From positions 62,001-126,000 of the forward strand of contig JAKAXB010000006.1 of the NCBI GenBank assembly GCA_021816765.1: DNA of 64,000 bases. The letters run 5' to 3'. The notes below the pieces were generated by a model that was not told where the DNA came from, searched no databases, and saw only the letters and a program-made list of their open reading frames with translations. Below are positions 56,103 through 64,000 of the stretch, in pieces. Source of the stretch: Natronospirales bacterium (GTDB lineage: Bacteria; Pseudomonadota; Gammaproteobacteria; Natronospirales; REEB76). The position numbers were made by a program, and so were the translations under genes. Every line of letters starts with the position of its first letter. Within the stretch, counting starts at the first letter, position 1.

Positions 56103-58489
56103 CAGGCTCGCTCCAACTCCACACTGGCATACAGTGGCGCGAAACCCGCGGTGGCCGCAATGCCTGCCGGCAGGAACACGTTGCCCGATTGCACGCTGTC
56201 ATCCAACTTTACCGGCAGCGTGATGCGCGCACCCGCATGCTGCACTGCAACTTGAGCGTTATCCGTGATACCCAACTTCCTGGCATCCACCGGTGACAGC
56301 CGAACCCAGGCGGCATCGGCGTCATGCGTCGCCTGCAGCGGTGCGGAGCGTCGTGCCAGCATGTCAACCGAATACAGCGGGACCTCGGCCACGCGCTTGA
56401 AACCCTTTACCGGCGGCTCTGCATAGATGTTGCGCGTGCCTTTGAACTGGTTATCCGGTGCAATCTCAGCCAAAGCTTGCTTCAGCTCGGCGCGCACTTC
56501 TTCCGAAGACACGAATGCAAAACCCTCCAGCTCACACAGGTTGCCCAGTACACGCAGAATCTTCCACCCCGGCCGCGCCTCCCCCACGGGCTTCGCCATA
56601 CCGGTGAAGCTTTGCCAGCGACCTTCCGCATTCACATGGGTACCGGACGTCTCGCCAAAACTGCACGCAGGCAACAGCACCGCAGCATAGCGTTTCATGG
56701 TGTCCGTCACAAACGGGGTGATAGCTACCACAGAGGCTTTCTGCAGCGCGCCGAGTGCGGCTGTTCCATCCCAGCAATCCAGCTCCGGTTCCACACCCAT
56801 CAGCACATAGGCCTTGCGCGCCTCCGTGAACATGGCGCGGGCATCAAGGCCCTTGAGGGCGGCTTTCCTGCCCCCGGCAATGCGGTGCGGCACTGCGCCC
56901 GCGAGCCAGGCGCCTGAGCTGTTGGCGCCTTCGGAGATATAACCCAGCTTGGCGCCGGCGACATCGGCAAGCGCCGCTGCCAGCATGCGCAGGTCGGCAT
57001 AGGCGGGGTGGGACAGCGCCAGATGGCCAAGTAAAATTCCCGCGCACTTGCCTTGGAGCAAGTGCGCAGCGATTTTTTCGTGCTCCGCTTGCGGCGCCTG
57101 GGCCTGTACAAAATCCTTAAGATGGGCGGGCAGCGGCTTCCTGGCTGCCTTCGCCGCAGCCTTTACTATCGCCGCGAGCTCCGCCGGCAAGGTATAGGCA
57201 TCTGCACTGAGATAAGCGGTCAGTGGAAACAAGAATTCATAACGGCGTGGATTGAGGAACATCACCGCCGCGCCGTGCAGGGAGGCCTTGCGGATGCGAT
57301 GCGCGAGCAGCGGCACTTCCTTGCGCAGGTTGGAACCTATGATGAAAGCGGTATCAAGCCTCTCCAGGTCTTCGATGGAGTGGCCCAGCCACGGGAACAG
57401 CGGCTCAAACTCGTCATCGCGGAAGTCCGCCTGGCGCGGGCGCGTATCAATGCTGTGGATGCCAAGACCGCGTGCCAGCTTCTGCAGCAGGTAGAGTTCT
57501 TCCGTGGTGGAGCCGGGTGAAGCAAGCACACCGGCATCACCGTTTACGCTGCGTAATACTTTCGCCGCTGCCGCGAGCGCCGTCTCCCAGTCAACCTCGT
57601 GCCAGCCGCTGTTTTGTTTCAGCATCGGGCGTTCCAGGCGATCGGTGCTGTAGATACCGGCATAGCTGAAGCGATCCCGGTCGGCAATCCAGGTCTCGTT
57701 CACCGCCTCATTGGGCCTGGGCACGGTGCGCATCAATTTTCCGCGCAGCACGTGGCCATAGAGGTTGGAACCCACACAATCGTGGGGCGATACCGTCTCA
57801 TGCCGGGTCATCTCCCAGCCGCGGCCGTGCATCTTGAACGGCCTGGAATTGAGTGCGCCCACCGGACAGATATCAATGACATTGCCGGACAATTCATGAT
57901 CCACGCTGCGGCCTATGTAGGTGCCGATGCGTGAATGCTCGCCACGCCCGGTATCACCCAGCTCTTGGATACCGGCGATTTCCATGCCGAAGCGCACACA
58001 GCGCGTGCAGTAAATGCAGCGCGTCATGAAGGTGGAAATGAGCGGCCCGATATTTTCGTCCTTGATCACGCGCTTGCGCTCCGAGAAACGCGCGATGCCC
58101 CGACCATAGCCCATGGCCAGGTCCTGCAACTCACATTCGCCGCCCTGGTCGCAGATAGGGCAGTCGAGCGGATGGTTGATGAGCAGGAACTCCATGGTGG
58201 CACGCTGTGCGGCAATAGCCTTCTTCGAGCGCGTGAAAATCTTCATGCCCTCCATCACCGGCGTGGCACAGGCCGGCAGCGGCTTGGGGGCTTTCTCCGC
58301 TTCGATCAGACACATGCGGCAGTTGGCCGCGACTGAAAGTTTTTCGTGGTAACAGAAGCGTGGGATATACACTCCCTCGCGATCAGCGGCCTGCATGATC
58401 ATTTCGCCCTTGCGGGCCTTGACGGTCTTGCCGTCTATTTCGATATTGACCATTTGTTCTGTCATCGGCATTTCTGCTGTTGTGCTCAT
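56102..58489 (-). CDS. nuoG: NADH-quinone oxidoreductase subunit G
   Basis: A 795-residue subunit of the NADH module. The N-terminal region carries one [2Fe-2S] ([21 protein letters not shown]...CATP), the His-ligated N5 region ([14 protein letters not shown]) and the N6-type cluster ([14 protein letters not shown]). The rest is a molybdopterin-oxidoreductase-like domain without a cofactor. It starts at 58489 ([20 protein letters not shown]); later methionines at 58465 and 58453 are possible since no clear ribosome site is seen. It is shorter than E. coli NuoG (908) and is separated from nuoF by ten bases. Confidence 0.95.
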   Translation of the reverse strand: MSTTAEMPMTEQMVNIEIDGKTVKARKGEMIMQAADREGVYIPRFCYHEKLSVAANCRMCLIEAEKAPKPLPACATPVMEGMKIFTRSKKAIAAQRATMEFLLINHPLDCPICDQGGECELQDLAMGYGRGIARFSERKRVIKDENIGPLISTFMTRCIYCTRCVRFGMEIAGIQELGDTGRGEHSRIGTYIGRSVDHELSGNVIDICPVGALNSRPFKMHGRGWEMTRHETVSPHDCVGSNLYGHVLRGKLMRTVPRPNEAVNETWIADRDRFSYAGIYSTDRLERPMLKQNSGWHEVDWETALAAAAKVLRSVNGDAGVLASPGSTTEELYLLQKLARGLGIHSIDTRPRQADFRDDEFEPLFPWLGHSIEDLERLDTAFIIGSNLRKEVPLLAHRIRKASLHGAAVMFLNPRRYEFLFPLTAYLSADAYTLPAELAAIVKAAAKAARKPLPAHLKDFVQAQAPQAEHEKIAAHLLQGKCAGILLGHLALSHPAYADLRMLAAALADVAGAKLGYISEGANSSGAWLAGAVPHRIAGGRKAALKGLDARAMFTEARKAYVLMGVEPELDCWDGTAALGALQKASVVAITPFVTDTMKRYAAVLLPACSFGETSGTHVNAEGRWQSFTGMAKPVGEARPGWKILRVLGNLCELEGFAFVSSEEVRAELKQALAEIAPDNQFKGTRNIYAEPPVKGFKRVAEVPLYSVDMLARRSAPLQATHDADAAWVRLSPVDARKLGITDNAQVAVQHAGARITLPVKLDDSVQSGNVFLPAGIAATAGFAPLYASVELERA

Positions 58490-58499
58490 CTGCGCAGAC

Positions 58500-59804
58500 T
58501 CAGGCTGCTTGTCTGCGGGCGCCCGGGCCCACCATGCAGCAGCCGTGATCAATGTGATACTGAAATTCGTCACGGAAATACTTGATGAAACTCTGCACCG
58601 GCCAAGCAGCCGCATCGCCAAAGGCGCAGATGGTATGACCCTCGATGTTCCTGGACACACTCACCAGTAGATCCAGGTCTTGCTGGCGGCCCTGTCCCGC
58701 CTCGATACGCGCGATGACGCGGTGCATCCAGCCGGTACCTTCACGACACGGCGTGCATTGGCCGCAGGATTCGGAATAGAAGAAGCGCGAGGCACGCTCC
58801 AGCATCTTCACCATGCAGGTGGTTTCATCCATCACCACCACCGCGCCGGAACCCAGCATGGAACCGGCATTACGCAGCGAGTCGAAATCCATGCTGCAGT
58901 CCAGCATGACATCGGCGGGCAGCACCGGTGCGGATACCCCGCCGGGAATCACTGCCTTGAGCTTACGGCCCAGCCATACGCCGCCGGCCATGGCCAGCAG
59001 TTCCTTGAAGGAAGTACACAGGGGTACTTCAAAATTGCCTGGCTTGGCGACATGGCCGGTGACGGAAAATATCTTGGTACCGGCGTTGTTGGGCCGGCCG
59101 AATGCCGCAAACCACTTGGCGCCGTTGTGCATAATGCTGGGTACCGAGGCGAAGGTCTCGGTGTTATTCACCGTGGTGGGCCGGCCGAACACGCCGTAGT
59201 TTGCCGGAAACGGCGGTTTGAAGCGCGGCCAACCCTTTTTGCCTTCCAGGGAATCCAGCAGCGCGGTTTCTTCTCCGCAAATATACGCGCCGGCGCCCAA
59301 GTGGGAATAAATATCCACATCCACCCCCGTGCCGAGGATGTTTTTCCCCAAAAGTCCGGTCTGATAAGCCTCCTTCAGCGCCCGTTCGAAGCGCGTATAG
59401 GGCTCATCCATGAATTCACCGCGGATGTAGTTGTAACCCGTCCTGCAGCGCATGGCATAGCAGCCGATGGCCATGCCCTCGACGAGCGCGTGCGGGTTGT
59501 AACGCAGGATATCTCGGTCCTTGCAGGTACCGGGTTCCGATTCGTCGGAATTGCACACCACGTAGGATGGCGCCGTGGGGCTCTTGGGCATGAAGCCCCA
59601 TTTCACGCCGGTGGGAAAACCGGCGCCACCGCGGCCGCGCAGCCCCGAGGCCTTTACTTCTTCAATCACCTGGTCCGGCGGGATTTTTTCCTTGAGAATT
59701 TTCTTCCATGCCCGGTAGCCGTCCACCTTCAGGTAGTTGTCCAGGGTCCACGGCTTGTCGAACTGCAGCGTTTTGTAGCAGACCTGATCCAGAGGCACAC
59801 TCAC
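58500..59804 (-). CDS. nuoF: NADH-quinone oxidoreductase subunit F
   Basis: A 434-residue flavoprotein subunit, the NADH dehydrogenase site. [20 protein letters not shown] binds FMN, and [19 protein letters not shown] binds NADH. The N3 [4Fe-4S] cluster ligands are in [15 protein letters not shown] plus the cysteine in [13 protein letters not shown]. It overlaps nuoE by four bases. Confidence 0.97.
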   Translation of the reverse strand: MSVPLDQVCYKTLQFDKPWTLDNYLKVDGYRAWKKILKEKIPPDQVIEEVKASGLRGRGGAGFPTGVKWGFMPKSPTAPSYVVCNSDESEPGTCKDRDILRYNPHALVEGMAIGCYAMRCRTGYNYIRGEFMDEPYTRFERALKEAYQTGLLGKNILGTGVDVDIYSHLGAGAYICGEETALLDSLEGKKGWPRFKPPFPANYGVFGRPTTVNNTETFASVPSIMHNGAKWFAAFGRPNNAGTKIFSVTGHVAKPGNFEVPLCTSFKELLAMAGGVWLGRKLKAVIPGGVSAPVLPADVMLDCSMDFDSLRNAGSMLGSGAVVVMDETTCMVKMLERASRFFYSESCGQCTPCREGTGWMHRVIARIEAGQGRQQDLDLLVSVSRNIEGHTICAFGDAAAWPVQSFIKYFRDEFQYHIDHGCCMVGPGARRQAA

Positions 59805-60304
59805 TTCAGGCCCTCCAGGATTCTATCCAGCATTTCCGGGGTGAGATTTTCGTAGTATTTGTGGTCCACCATCATCATGGGGCCGCCGGCGCAGGCGGCA
59901 AGACACTCCTCCTCGCGCTTAAGATAACAGCGGCCGTCGGGTGTGCTCTCGCCGGTCTTGATGCCGAGCTTCTTCTCGATGTAAGCCACGATGTCGTCCG
60001 CGCCGCGCAACATGCAGGAAATATTGGTGCATACGGAAATGCTGTGGCGACCGACAGGCCTGGTCTCGAACATGGAATAGAAAGTGGCCGCCTCATAGAC
60101 TTTGATGGGCTCCAGCTTGAGATAGTCCGCCACCGCGTCCATGAGTTCCACGGTAAGATAACCCTTGTTCTCGTGCTGCACTTCCCGCAAGGCGTCAAAA
60201 ATCGCCGAGCGCTGACGTCCCTCAGGATATTTTTTCACAGCCTCATCGATCACCTGCCGGGCATTTTTCGACAGTAAGCTGATTTTGGAACTGGTTTCGG
60301 TCAT
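59801..60304 (-). CDS. nuoE: NADH-quinone oxidoreductase subunit E
   Basis: A 167-residue thioredoxin-like [2Fe-2S] subunit (cluster N1a). The ligands are in [19 protein letters not shown] and [20 protein letters not shown]. The N-terminal helical bundle contains [20 protein letters not shown]. It overlaps nuoD by one base upstream and nuoF by four downstream. Confidence 0.97.
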   Translation of the reverse strand: MTETSSKISLLSKNARQVIDEAVKKYPEGRQRSAIFDALREVQHENKGYLTVELMDAVADYLKLEPIKVYEAATFYSMFETRPVGRHSISVCTNISCMLRGADDIVAYIEKKLGIKTGESTPDGRCYLKREEECLAACAGGPMMMVDHKYYENLTPEMLDRILEGLK

Positions 60305-61557
60305 CAGCGGTCCACCTCTCCAAATACGATATCCTGGGTACCGATAATCGCCACCAGATCCGCCAACATGTGTCCGCGCACCATCTCATCCAGGGCGGCA
60401 AGATGCGCGAATCCCGCGGCGCGGATCTTCACCCGGAACGGCTTGTTGGCTCCGTCGGAAATCATATAGATGCCGAACTCCCCCTTGGGATGTTCGATGG
60501 CGGCATACACCTCGCCCGCGGGTACACCGTAGCCTTCGGTCATGTATTTGAAGTGATGAATCAAGGATTCCATGTCGGACTTCATCTGCTCGCGGCGCGG
60601 CGGCGTGACCTTATGGTCCTCCAGCGATACCGGACCCGGATTCTTGCGCAACCAGTTGATGCACTGACGCACAATATGGTTGGACTGACGCATTTCCTCA
60701 ATACGCACCAGATAGCGGTCATAACAGTCGCCATTCATGCCCACGGGGATATCGAAATCCATCTGTTCGTAGACCGCGTAGGGCTGCTTCTTGCGCAGAT
60801 CCCATTCGATGCCGGAACCACGCAGCATGGGGCCGGAAAAACCAAGCTGCAAGGCGCGCTCCGGCGTTACCACGCCGATACCGACGGTACGCTGTTTCCA
60901 GATACGGTTATCCGTAAGCAGCACCTCGTATTCATCCACGCACTGGGGAAAGCGTCTGGTGAAGTCCTCGATGAAGTCCAGCAATGAACCCTGACGTGCC
61001 TGGTTCATGCGCCGTATATCCCCCTTGCTGCGGAAGCGGGATTTCTGGTATTGCGGCATGCACTCCGGCAAATCGCGATACACGCCGCCGGGACGGTAGT
61101 AGGTCGCATGCATGCGCGCGCCAGACACTGCTTCGTACATGTCCATAATATCCTCACGCTCGCGGAAGCAGTACAGAAATACGGTCATGGCACCGATGTC
61201 GAGGCCGTGAGCGCCAAGCCATAGTAGGTGGTTGGTGATACGCGTCAGTTCATCGAACATTACACGGATGTACTGCGCGCGGATCGGCGGTTCTATGCCC
61301 AGGAGCTTCTCGATAGCCATCACATAGGCATGCTCGTTGCACATCATGGACACGTAGTCGAGCCGGTCCATATAACCGATGCTCTGATTGTAGGGCTTGC
61401 TTTCGGCAAGCTTCTCGGTGGCGCGATGCAGCAGGCCGATATGCGGATCAGCCTTGGTGATAACCTCGCCGTCCATCTCCAGCACCAGGCGCAACACACC
61501 ATGGGCCGCCGGATGCTGCGGGCCGAAATTCATGGTGAAGTTCTGGATCTCAGGCAT
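60304..61557 (-). CDS. nuoD: NADH-quinone oxidoreductase subunit D
   Basis: A 417-residue 49-kDa-type subunit, related to the large subunit of NiFe hydrogenases, lining the quinone cavity. [40 protein letters not shown] and the C-terminal [12 protein letters not shown] are standard. It is a separate protein; E. coli has a NuoCD fusion. The start is ATG at 61557 (MPEIQNF); the open frame from 61587 lies inside nuoC. The start overlaps the nuoC end by eight bases. Confidence 0.97.
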   Translation of the reverse strand: MPEIQNFTMNFGPQHPAAHGVLRLVLEMDGEVITKADPHIGLLHRATEKLAESKPYNQSIGYMDRLDYVSMMCNEHAYVMAIEKLLGIEPPIRAQYIRVMFDELTRITNHLLWLGAHGLDIGAMTVFLYCFREREDIMDMYEAVSGARMHATYYRPGGVYRDLPECMPQYQKSRFRSKGDIRRMNQARQGSLLDFIEDFTRRFPQCVDEYEVLLTDNRIWKQRTVGIGVVTPERALQLGFSGPMLRGSGIEWDLRKKQPYAVYEQMDFDIPVGMNGDCYDRYLVRIEEMRQSNHIVRQCINWLRKNPGPVSLEDHKVTPPRREQMKSDMESLIHHFKYMTEGYGVPAGEVYAAIEHPKGEFGIYMISDGANKPFRVKIRAAGFAHLAALDEMVRGHMLADLVAIIGTQDIVFGEVDR

Positions 61558-62242
61558 TCTTCGGGGCCTCCTTGAAGGCCTCCTCATACCGTGGGTCGTG
61601 GCGGATGACGCGCGGCACCAGTACGCGTGGTGCGATGCTTACCGGCTCATACACCACACGCTTTTTCTCCGGGTCGTAGCGCACTTCCACGTTACCCGAC
61701 AGGGGGAAATCCTTGCGGAACGGGTGACCCGTGAAGCCATAGTCGGTGAGAATGCGGCGCAAGTCAGGATGACCGTTGAATAGAATGCCGTAGAGATCGA
61801 ACACTTCGCGCTCAAACCAGTTGGCTGAGGCCCAGATGTCCGCCACCGAGTCCAGCATAGGCGGTTCATCCGCGCAGAATGCCCGCAACCGCAGACGCTG
61901 ATTGTGGCGGATGGACAGCAAGTGATACACCACGGCGAAACGCCGCTGCGTACGCTCACGTGCCTGTGGCAAATGACGATCTACGCCGCGACTGAAGCCG
62001 GTGCGCGTGGCATCCTCGGTCTGCCAATCCGCTTCACCATAGCCCAGATAATCCACGCCACACACATCCATGAGCTGCTCGAAATGGAGCGGTTCCAGAT
62101 CCCGCAAACTACGGCAAACTTCTCGCAAGCCTGCCGCGGACACTTCATAGGTCAGTTGATCCATGCTGGATGGCACGCGCTTCAGGGTGTCGCTGAAACG
62201 CGCTTCCACATACCCGGCGAGCTTGTCGGTCACTGCACTCAT
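61550..62242 (-). CDS. nuoC: NADH-quinone oxidoreductase subunit C
   Basis: A 230-residue 30-kDa-type subunit. [20 protein letters not shown] and the C-terminal [20 protein letters not shown] with [20 protein letters not shown] are its hallmark. The insert after residue 65 ([20 protein letters not shown]) is longer than in many homologues. It starts 12 bases after nuoB and is followed by the overlapping nuoD. Confidence 0.97.
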   Translation of the reverse strand: MSAVTDKLAGYVEARFSDTLKRVPSSMDQLTYEVSAAGLREVCRSLRDLEPLHFEQLMDVCGVDYLGYGEADWQTEDATRTGFSRGVDRHLPQARERTQRRFAVVYHLLSIRHNQRLRLRAFCADEPPMLDSVADIWASANWFEREVFDLYGILFNGHPDLRRILTDYGFTGHPFRKDFPLSGNVEVRYDPEKKRVVYEPVSIAPRVLVPRVIRHDPRYEEAFKEAPKNA

Positions 62243-62254
62243 TGAATTACTCGG

Positions 62255-62731
62255 TTAGCGGGCGATGGTATTGGTGCGTTTTATCTTCTTCTGCAACTGG
62301 ATGATGCCGTAAATCAACTGCTCAGCACTGGGCGGACAGCCGGGCACATACACATCCACCGGCACAATGCGATCGCAGCCGCGCACCACCGCATAAGAAT
62401 AATGATAATAACCACCGCCGTTTGCGCAGGAACCCATGGAAATCACCCAACGGGGTTCTGTCATCTGGTCATAGACCTTGCGCAGCGCCGGTGCCATCTT
62501 GTTCACCAGCGTCCCGGCCACAATCATTACGTCGGACTGACGCGGGCTGGGGCGGAAGATCACACCGAATCGGTCCAGGTCATAGCGCGCCGCGCCGGCG
62601 TGCATCATCTCCACGGCGCAACAGGCCAGTCCGAAAGTCATGGGCCAGAGCGACCCGGTGCGCGCCCAGTTCACCAGTGCGTCCACACCGGTGGTGACAA
62701 AACCCTTCTGCTGCAAACCCTCTACTCCCAT
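62255..62731 (-). CDS. nuoB: NADH-quinone oxidoreductase subunit B
   Basis: A 158-residue PSST subunit that holds cluster N2, the electron donor to quinone. All four ligands are visible: the CC pair in [14 protein letters not shown], one in [16 protein letters not shown], and one in [15 protein letters not shown]. The start ATG at 62731 follows GGGAG and overlaps the nuoA end; the open frame starts seven codons earlier. Confidence 0.97.
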   Translation of the reverse strand: MGVEGLQQKGFVTTGVDALVNWARTGSLWPMTFGLACCAVEMMHAGAARYDLDRFGVIFRPSPRQSDVMIVAGTLVNKMAPALRKVYDQMTEPRWVISMGSCANGGGYYHYSYAVVRGCDRIVPVDVYVPGCPPSAEQLIYGIIQLQKKIKRTNTIAR

Positions 62732-63090
62732 TCCAAGGCTCCCTTCTTCCATTCGTAAATGAATCCCACCACCAGAATGGCAAGGAAGAGCAGCATGGCC
62801 AAAAAGCCGAACAACCCGATGCGATGCAGCGACACGGCCCAGGGAAACAGGAAGGCGATCTCCAGATCAAAAATAATGAACAGGATAGCCACGAGGTAAT
62901 AACGCACGTCGAACTTCATGCGGCTGTCTGTAAAAGGTTCAAAACCGCATTCATAGGGAGACTGCTTTTCACTGTCTGCGCGGCGATTACCGAGCAGCGC
63001 GCTGGCAACAAATCCCGCTCCCACCAGCACGCCACCAAACAGGAAACCGCATATCAGAAATAACAGGATTGGAACGTAATTCTGCAGCAT
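62722..63090 (-). CDS. nuoA: NADH-quinone oxidoreductase subunit A
   Basis: A 122-residue subunit with three membrane helices. [20 protein letters not shown] and the second-helix [20 protein letters not shown] are diagnostic. The start at 63090 ([20 protein letters not shown]) follows GAGG; the frame is open to 63144 without support. It is the first nuo gene, about 80 bases after the tRNA-Leu. Confidence 0.97.
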   Translation of the reverse strand: MLQNYVPILLFLICGFLFGGVLVGAGFVASALLGNRRADSEKQSPYECGFEPFTDSRMKFDVRYYLVAILFIIFDLEIAFLFPWAVSLHRIGLFGFLAMLLFLAILVVGFIYEWKKGALEWE

Positions 63091-63170
63091 GTTGTCCTCA
63101 CCGAAACAGGATGCAAACGCTTCGCTCTTGAGCACCGCAACCAAGAGATTCAGGCCGGTCGGGATGCTGG

Positions 63171-63255
63171 TGGTGCCGACGGGGAGACTCGAACTCCCAC
63201 GGTTTTACCCACTACCACCTCAAAGTAGCGTGTCTACCAATTCCACCACGTCGGC
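63171..63255 (-). tRNA. tRNA-Leu (GAG)
   Basis: An 85-base class II tRNA with encoded CCA. The acceptor GCCGACG pairs with CGTCGGC. The D-arm TGGTGGAATTGGTAGACA is typical of leucine tRNAs. The anticodon loop TTGAGGT gives GAG, the variable arm is long (TGGGTAAAACCG region), and the T-arm is GGGAGTTCGAGTCTCCC. It lies between secG and nuoA, a conserved position. Confidence 0.96.
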
Positions 63256-63379
63256 ATTTTGGTCCGCGGGATACCGGCGCGCTTGCCAGCTTTCCACAAA
63301 GACGCTCAATTTTAACGTATCGCCCCGGTAAAAAGCGATGCTATCCAGCGCTCGCGAAACAATTCCGGCGTACCGGGAA

Positions 63380-63757
63380 TCAAGGACCGGGATGGGTGGG
63401 CGGGGAATTGCCGGATGGTTTGGAAACGGGTGCCGGCTGGGGCTTGCTTGCAGCCGGTGTCCGCGGCGGGGGAGGTTGTGTGACCTGCTGTACGGCACGC
63501 TCCACGATGCTCTGGGGCGCGGACGTGTGATGGGAAAGGTAGGCCATCAGCAAGGCGAGAATGAAAAAAACAGTCGCGAGGACCGCGGTGCTGTGGCTGA
63601 GAAAATTCGCTGAACCGCCGGCGCCAAATACGGTACCGGAAGCACCGCTGCCGAACGCGGCGCCCGCATCCGCGCCTTTGCCTTGTTGCAGCAGGATGAG
63701 CACGATCAGCGCCACGGCCACGAATACCAGGATGATCTCAAGAATGGTGTACAGCAT
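63380..63757 (-). CDS. secG: Preprotein translocase subunit SecG
   Basis: A 125-residue SecG, accessory subunit of SecYEG. Two membrane helices (residues about 2-20 and 53-72) flank the conserved [20 protein letters not shown] loop. The C-terminal tail from residue 85 is long and rich in Pro, Ala and Ser, more than in E. coli SecG (110). ATG at 63757 is the usual start ([12 protein letters not shown]); a TTG at 63769 is in frame. It lies downstream of tpiA and upstream of tRNA-Leu. Confidence 0.95.
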   Translation of the reverse strand: MLYTILEIILVFVAVALIVLILLQQGKGADAGAAFGSGASGTVFGAGGSANFLSHSTAVLATVFFILALLMAYLSHHTSAPQSIVERAVQQVTQPPPPRTPAASKPQPAPVSKPSGNSPPTHPGP

Positions 63758-63784
63758 GGATACGCTCAAAATTATCGGTCAGAA

Positions 63785-64000
63785 TCAGGCCGCCGCCTTG
63801 CAGATAGCGAGAAACTCGCGTGCCTCCAGGGAGGCGCCGCCCACCAGGCCACCGTCTATATCAGGCATACGGAACAGTTCGGCAGCATTGGCGGCCTTGA
63901 CACTGCCGCCATAAATCAGGCGGATGGCATCGGCTATTCTAGCATCCCCGGCGCGGATACAGCCACGCATCAGCTCGTGTACTTCCTGGGCCTGCTCGGG
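63785..64000 (-). CDS. tpiA: Triosephosphate isomerase, C-terminal part, cut by window end
   Basis: The last 71 codons of TpiA, which interconverts dihydroxyacetone phosphate and glyceraldehyde 3-phosphate. [20 protein letters not shown] holds the phosphate-binding GGS loop and is followed by [20 protein letters not shown], the last strand and helix of the barrel. The catalytic Lys, His and Glu lie beyond base 64000. secG starts about 28 bases after its stop. Confidence 0.95.
   Translation of the reverse strand, partial: PEQAQEVHELMRGCIRAGDARIADAIRLIYGGSVKAANAAELFRMPDIDGGLVGGASLEAREFLAICKAAA

Overview
The window is about 64 kb of a GC-rich gammaproteobacterial chromosome, almost entirely core genes in tight operons. 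ZipA, FabA/FabB, the LapAB pair and the order gyrA-serC-hisC-aroA-cmk-rpsA-ihfB-lapAB point to Gammaproteobacteria. SMC with ScpAB instead of MukBEF, separate nuoC and nuoD, and a Pseudomonas-like mtnA/mtaD/ubiG/mupP/yciK cluster suggest a lineage outside the Enterobacterales. The species cannot be named from the sequence. No prophage, insertion sequence, integrase, CRISPR array or rRNA was seen.

Layout. 1-10.8 kb (minus strand): lapB (cut by the window edge), lapA, ihfB, rpsA, cmk, aroA, hisC, serC, gyrA, mtnA. 11.1-17.6 kb (plus): OmpA-like lipoprotein, mtaD, ubiG, mupP, rmuC, a squalene/phytoene-synthase-like pseudoenzyme, yciK. 17.7-22.7 kb (minus): rluB, scpB, scpA, trpS, a site-2 protease, a YciO/Sua5 protein. 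22.8-24.8 kb (plus): yciB, yciI, bolA, a parvulin lipoprotein. 25-31.8 kb (minus): DUF1499 lipoprotein, ligA, zipA, smc. 31.9-36.1 kb (plus): queF, a broken cysZ, dksA, gluQ, yheT, followed by a decayed toxin-antitoxin pair on the minus strand. 36.7-45.1 kb (minus): pnp, rpsO, truB, rbfA, infB, nusA, rimP. 45.7-48.2 kb (plus): a DksA/TraR-type zinc-finger protein, fabA, fabB. 48.4-64 kb (minus): tRNA-fMet, nuoN to nuoA (all 14 complex I subunits), tRNA-Leu(GAG), secG, tpiA (cut by the window edge).

How the parts work together. The nusA-infB-rbfA-truB-rpsO-pnp block links transcription elongation, translation initiation, ribosome maturation and RNA decay. The nuo block encodes a complete proton-pumping NADH dehydrogenase. 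scpAB and smc, in two places, supply one condensin. mtaD and mtnA belong to methylthioadenosine salvage. aroA, hisC and serC share an operon with the rpsA region, but the pheA usually found between serC and hisC is absent.

The most unusual structure is at the nuo/rimP junction. In many relatives the initiator tRNA gene sits directly before rimP. Here it lies 3.1 kb away, and a 15-base direct repeat of the tRNA 3' end remains in front of rimP, so the DksA-like/fabA/fabB block looks like an insertion at the tRNA 3' end. The repeat lies inside what looks like a promoter, a folded RNA and a terminator, followed by two more hairpins ahead of rimP. Other loci to check are three damaged reading frames (cysZ, a RelB/ParE-type module, and the rluB start) and the synthase-family protein that lacks both aspartate-rich motifs.
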